From NCBI GenBank assembly GCA_964057225.1, contig OZ059894.1, forward strand, positions 23,590,476 through 23,654,475: a stretch of 64,000 nt of DNA, in the 5' to 3' direction. The position numbers and the translations under genes are program-made. Of the stretch, positions 63,828 through 64,000 are shown piece by piece. How positions within the stretch are numbered: position 1 is the first letter of the stretch; the number at the start of each line of letters is the position of its first letter. The stretch is from Auanema rhodensis. Taxonomy: Eukaryota > Nematoda > Chromadorea > Rhabditida > Rhabditidae. The notes below the pieces were generated by a model. It was not told the DNA's origin, did not search any database, and was given only the letters and a program-made list of their open reading frames with translations.

Positions 63828-64000
63828 GTGCATGGTAACCATGACTTTGAAATTTACGTGAACTTTAATTTATGCTAATTAAATGTACACGTGATGTGCA
63901 CTTGGTATGTAACTCGCTTCACGTGAAAGATAAAGAGATGCGGTTTTCAAAATTAGATTCCCCATGTCCATATTAGTCTAAAAACAAATTTTTATTGATA
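63828..64000 (+). repeat. Partial unit cut by the window end
   Basis: A GTGC-form consensus unit lacking its last 3 bp because the window stops. The array clearly continues to the right, as it does to the left of position 1, which falls at a unit start by choice of phase. Confidence 0.97.

Larger units (their letters stand above)
1..64000 (+). repeat. 176-bp satellite DNA array, head-to-tail, fills the window
   Basis: Every stretch is a copy of one AT-rich unit, taken here to begin at G(T/G)TC or GTGC followed by ATGGTAACC. Unit starts run 1, 177, 353 and so on to 63828. The offset between first and last start, 63827 bp, equals 363 x 176 minus 8 x 2 minus 9 x 5, so apart from eight 174-bp and nine 171-bp units there is no net insertion or deletion. 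All units lie on the same strand. Units differ mostly by one to a few substitutions, and the same substitutions recur at fixed multiples of the unit, which shows higher-order repeats. Unit length and homogeneity are those expected of eukaryotic centromeric or pericentromeric satellites; that role is inference. The unit length is not a multiple of three, so the reading frame rotates from copy to copy, and no long ORF exists. I do not recognise the family. Confidence 0.99.

Noticed and set aside
1-64000. Tandem-repeat protein gene
   Set aside because: The unit of 176 bp is not a multiple of three and each unit has stops in every frame, so no repeat protein can be read through.
1-64000. CRISPR array
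   Set aside because: Units are contiguous 176-bp copies with no unique spacers between short repeats.
1-64000. Identification with Arabidopsis or Brassica 176-180 bp centromeric satellites
   Set aside because: Only the unit length is similar; I see no sequence resemblance to the units I remember, so no family name is assigned.

Overview
The whole window is one uninterrupted head-to-tail satellite DNA array, with no supportable gene. The unit is 176 bp, AT-rich (a consensus unit has 57 G+C of 176, about 32%), and always in the same orientation. Coordinate bookkeeping closes exactly: 363 complete units (346 of 176 bp, 8 of 174 bp, 9 of 171 bp) fill 1-63827, and a 173-bp partial unit fills 63828-64000. 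I saw no inversion, transposon, spacer or unique sequence. A homogeneous array of 170-180 bp units tens of kb long is typical of eukaryotic centromeric or pericentromeric heterochromatin. I do not recognise the monomer, so species and kingdom stay open. About five CpG per unit, near the composition expectation, argues weakly against a long-methylated vertebrate satellite.

The array is organised into higher-order repeats (HORs) that change along the window. In region A (about 1-23.4 kb) units mostly begin GTTC, and the type element is a 12-unit HOR of 2110 bp (881-2990, 2991-5100, start of 5101-7738). It carries a 174-bp unit with a compact divergent patch. Rearranged derivatives with 5-, 6-, 8-, 9-, 12- and 15-unit spacings follow. 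A transition zone (about 23.4-25.5 kb) is rich in private mutations. Region B (about 25-31.5 kb) has units mostly beginning GTGC and an 8-unit, 1408-bp periodicity. Region C (31.5-39.6 kb) introduces a conserved five-unit cassette in 9-, 7- and 6-unit contexts. Region D (39.6-57 kb) is marked by 171-bp units and by HORs of 10, 11, 8, 11 and 16 units. Region E (57-64 kb) is irregular, with the cassette still present and private mutations more frequent.

Inside the unit are a short dyad at the start (CATGGT-A-ACCATG), three same-strand ACGTGA motifs spaced 33 and 32 bp, two CACGTG cores (one in the 10-bp palindrome TTCACGTGAA), a stem-loop with 7-bp arms at unit positions 37-56, and an A/T-tract tail. 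Positions 29-57 are almost unchanged across all copies. There is no gene network to describe: the window's biology is probably structural (kinetochore or heterochromatin DNA) and evolutionary (unequal exchange and conversion between HORs).
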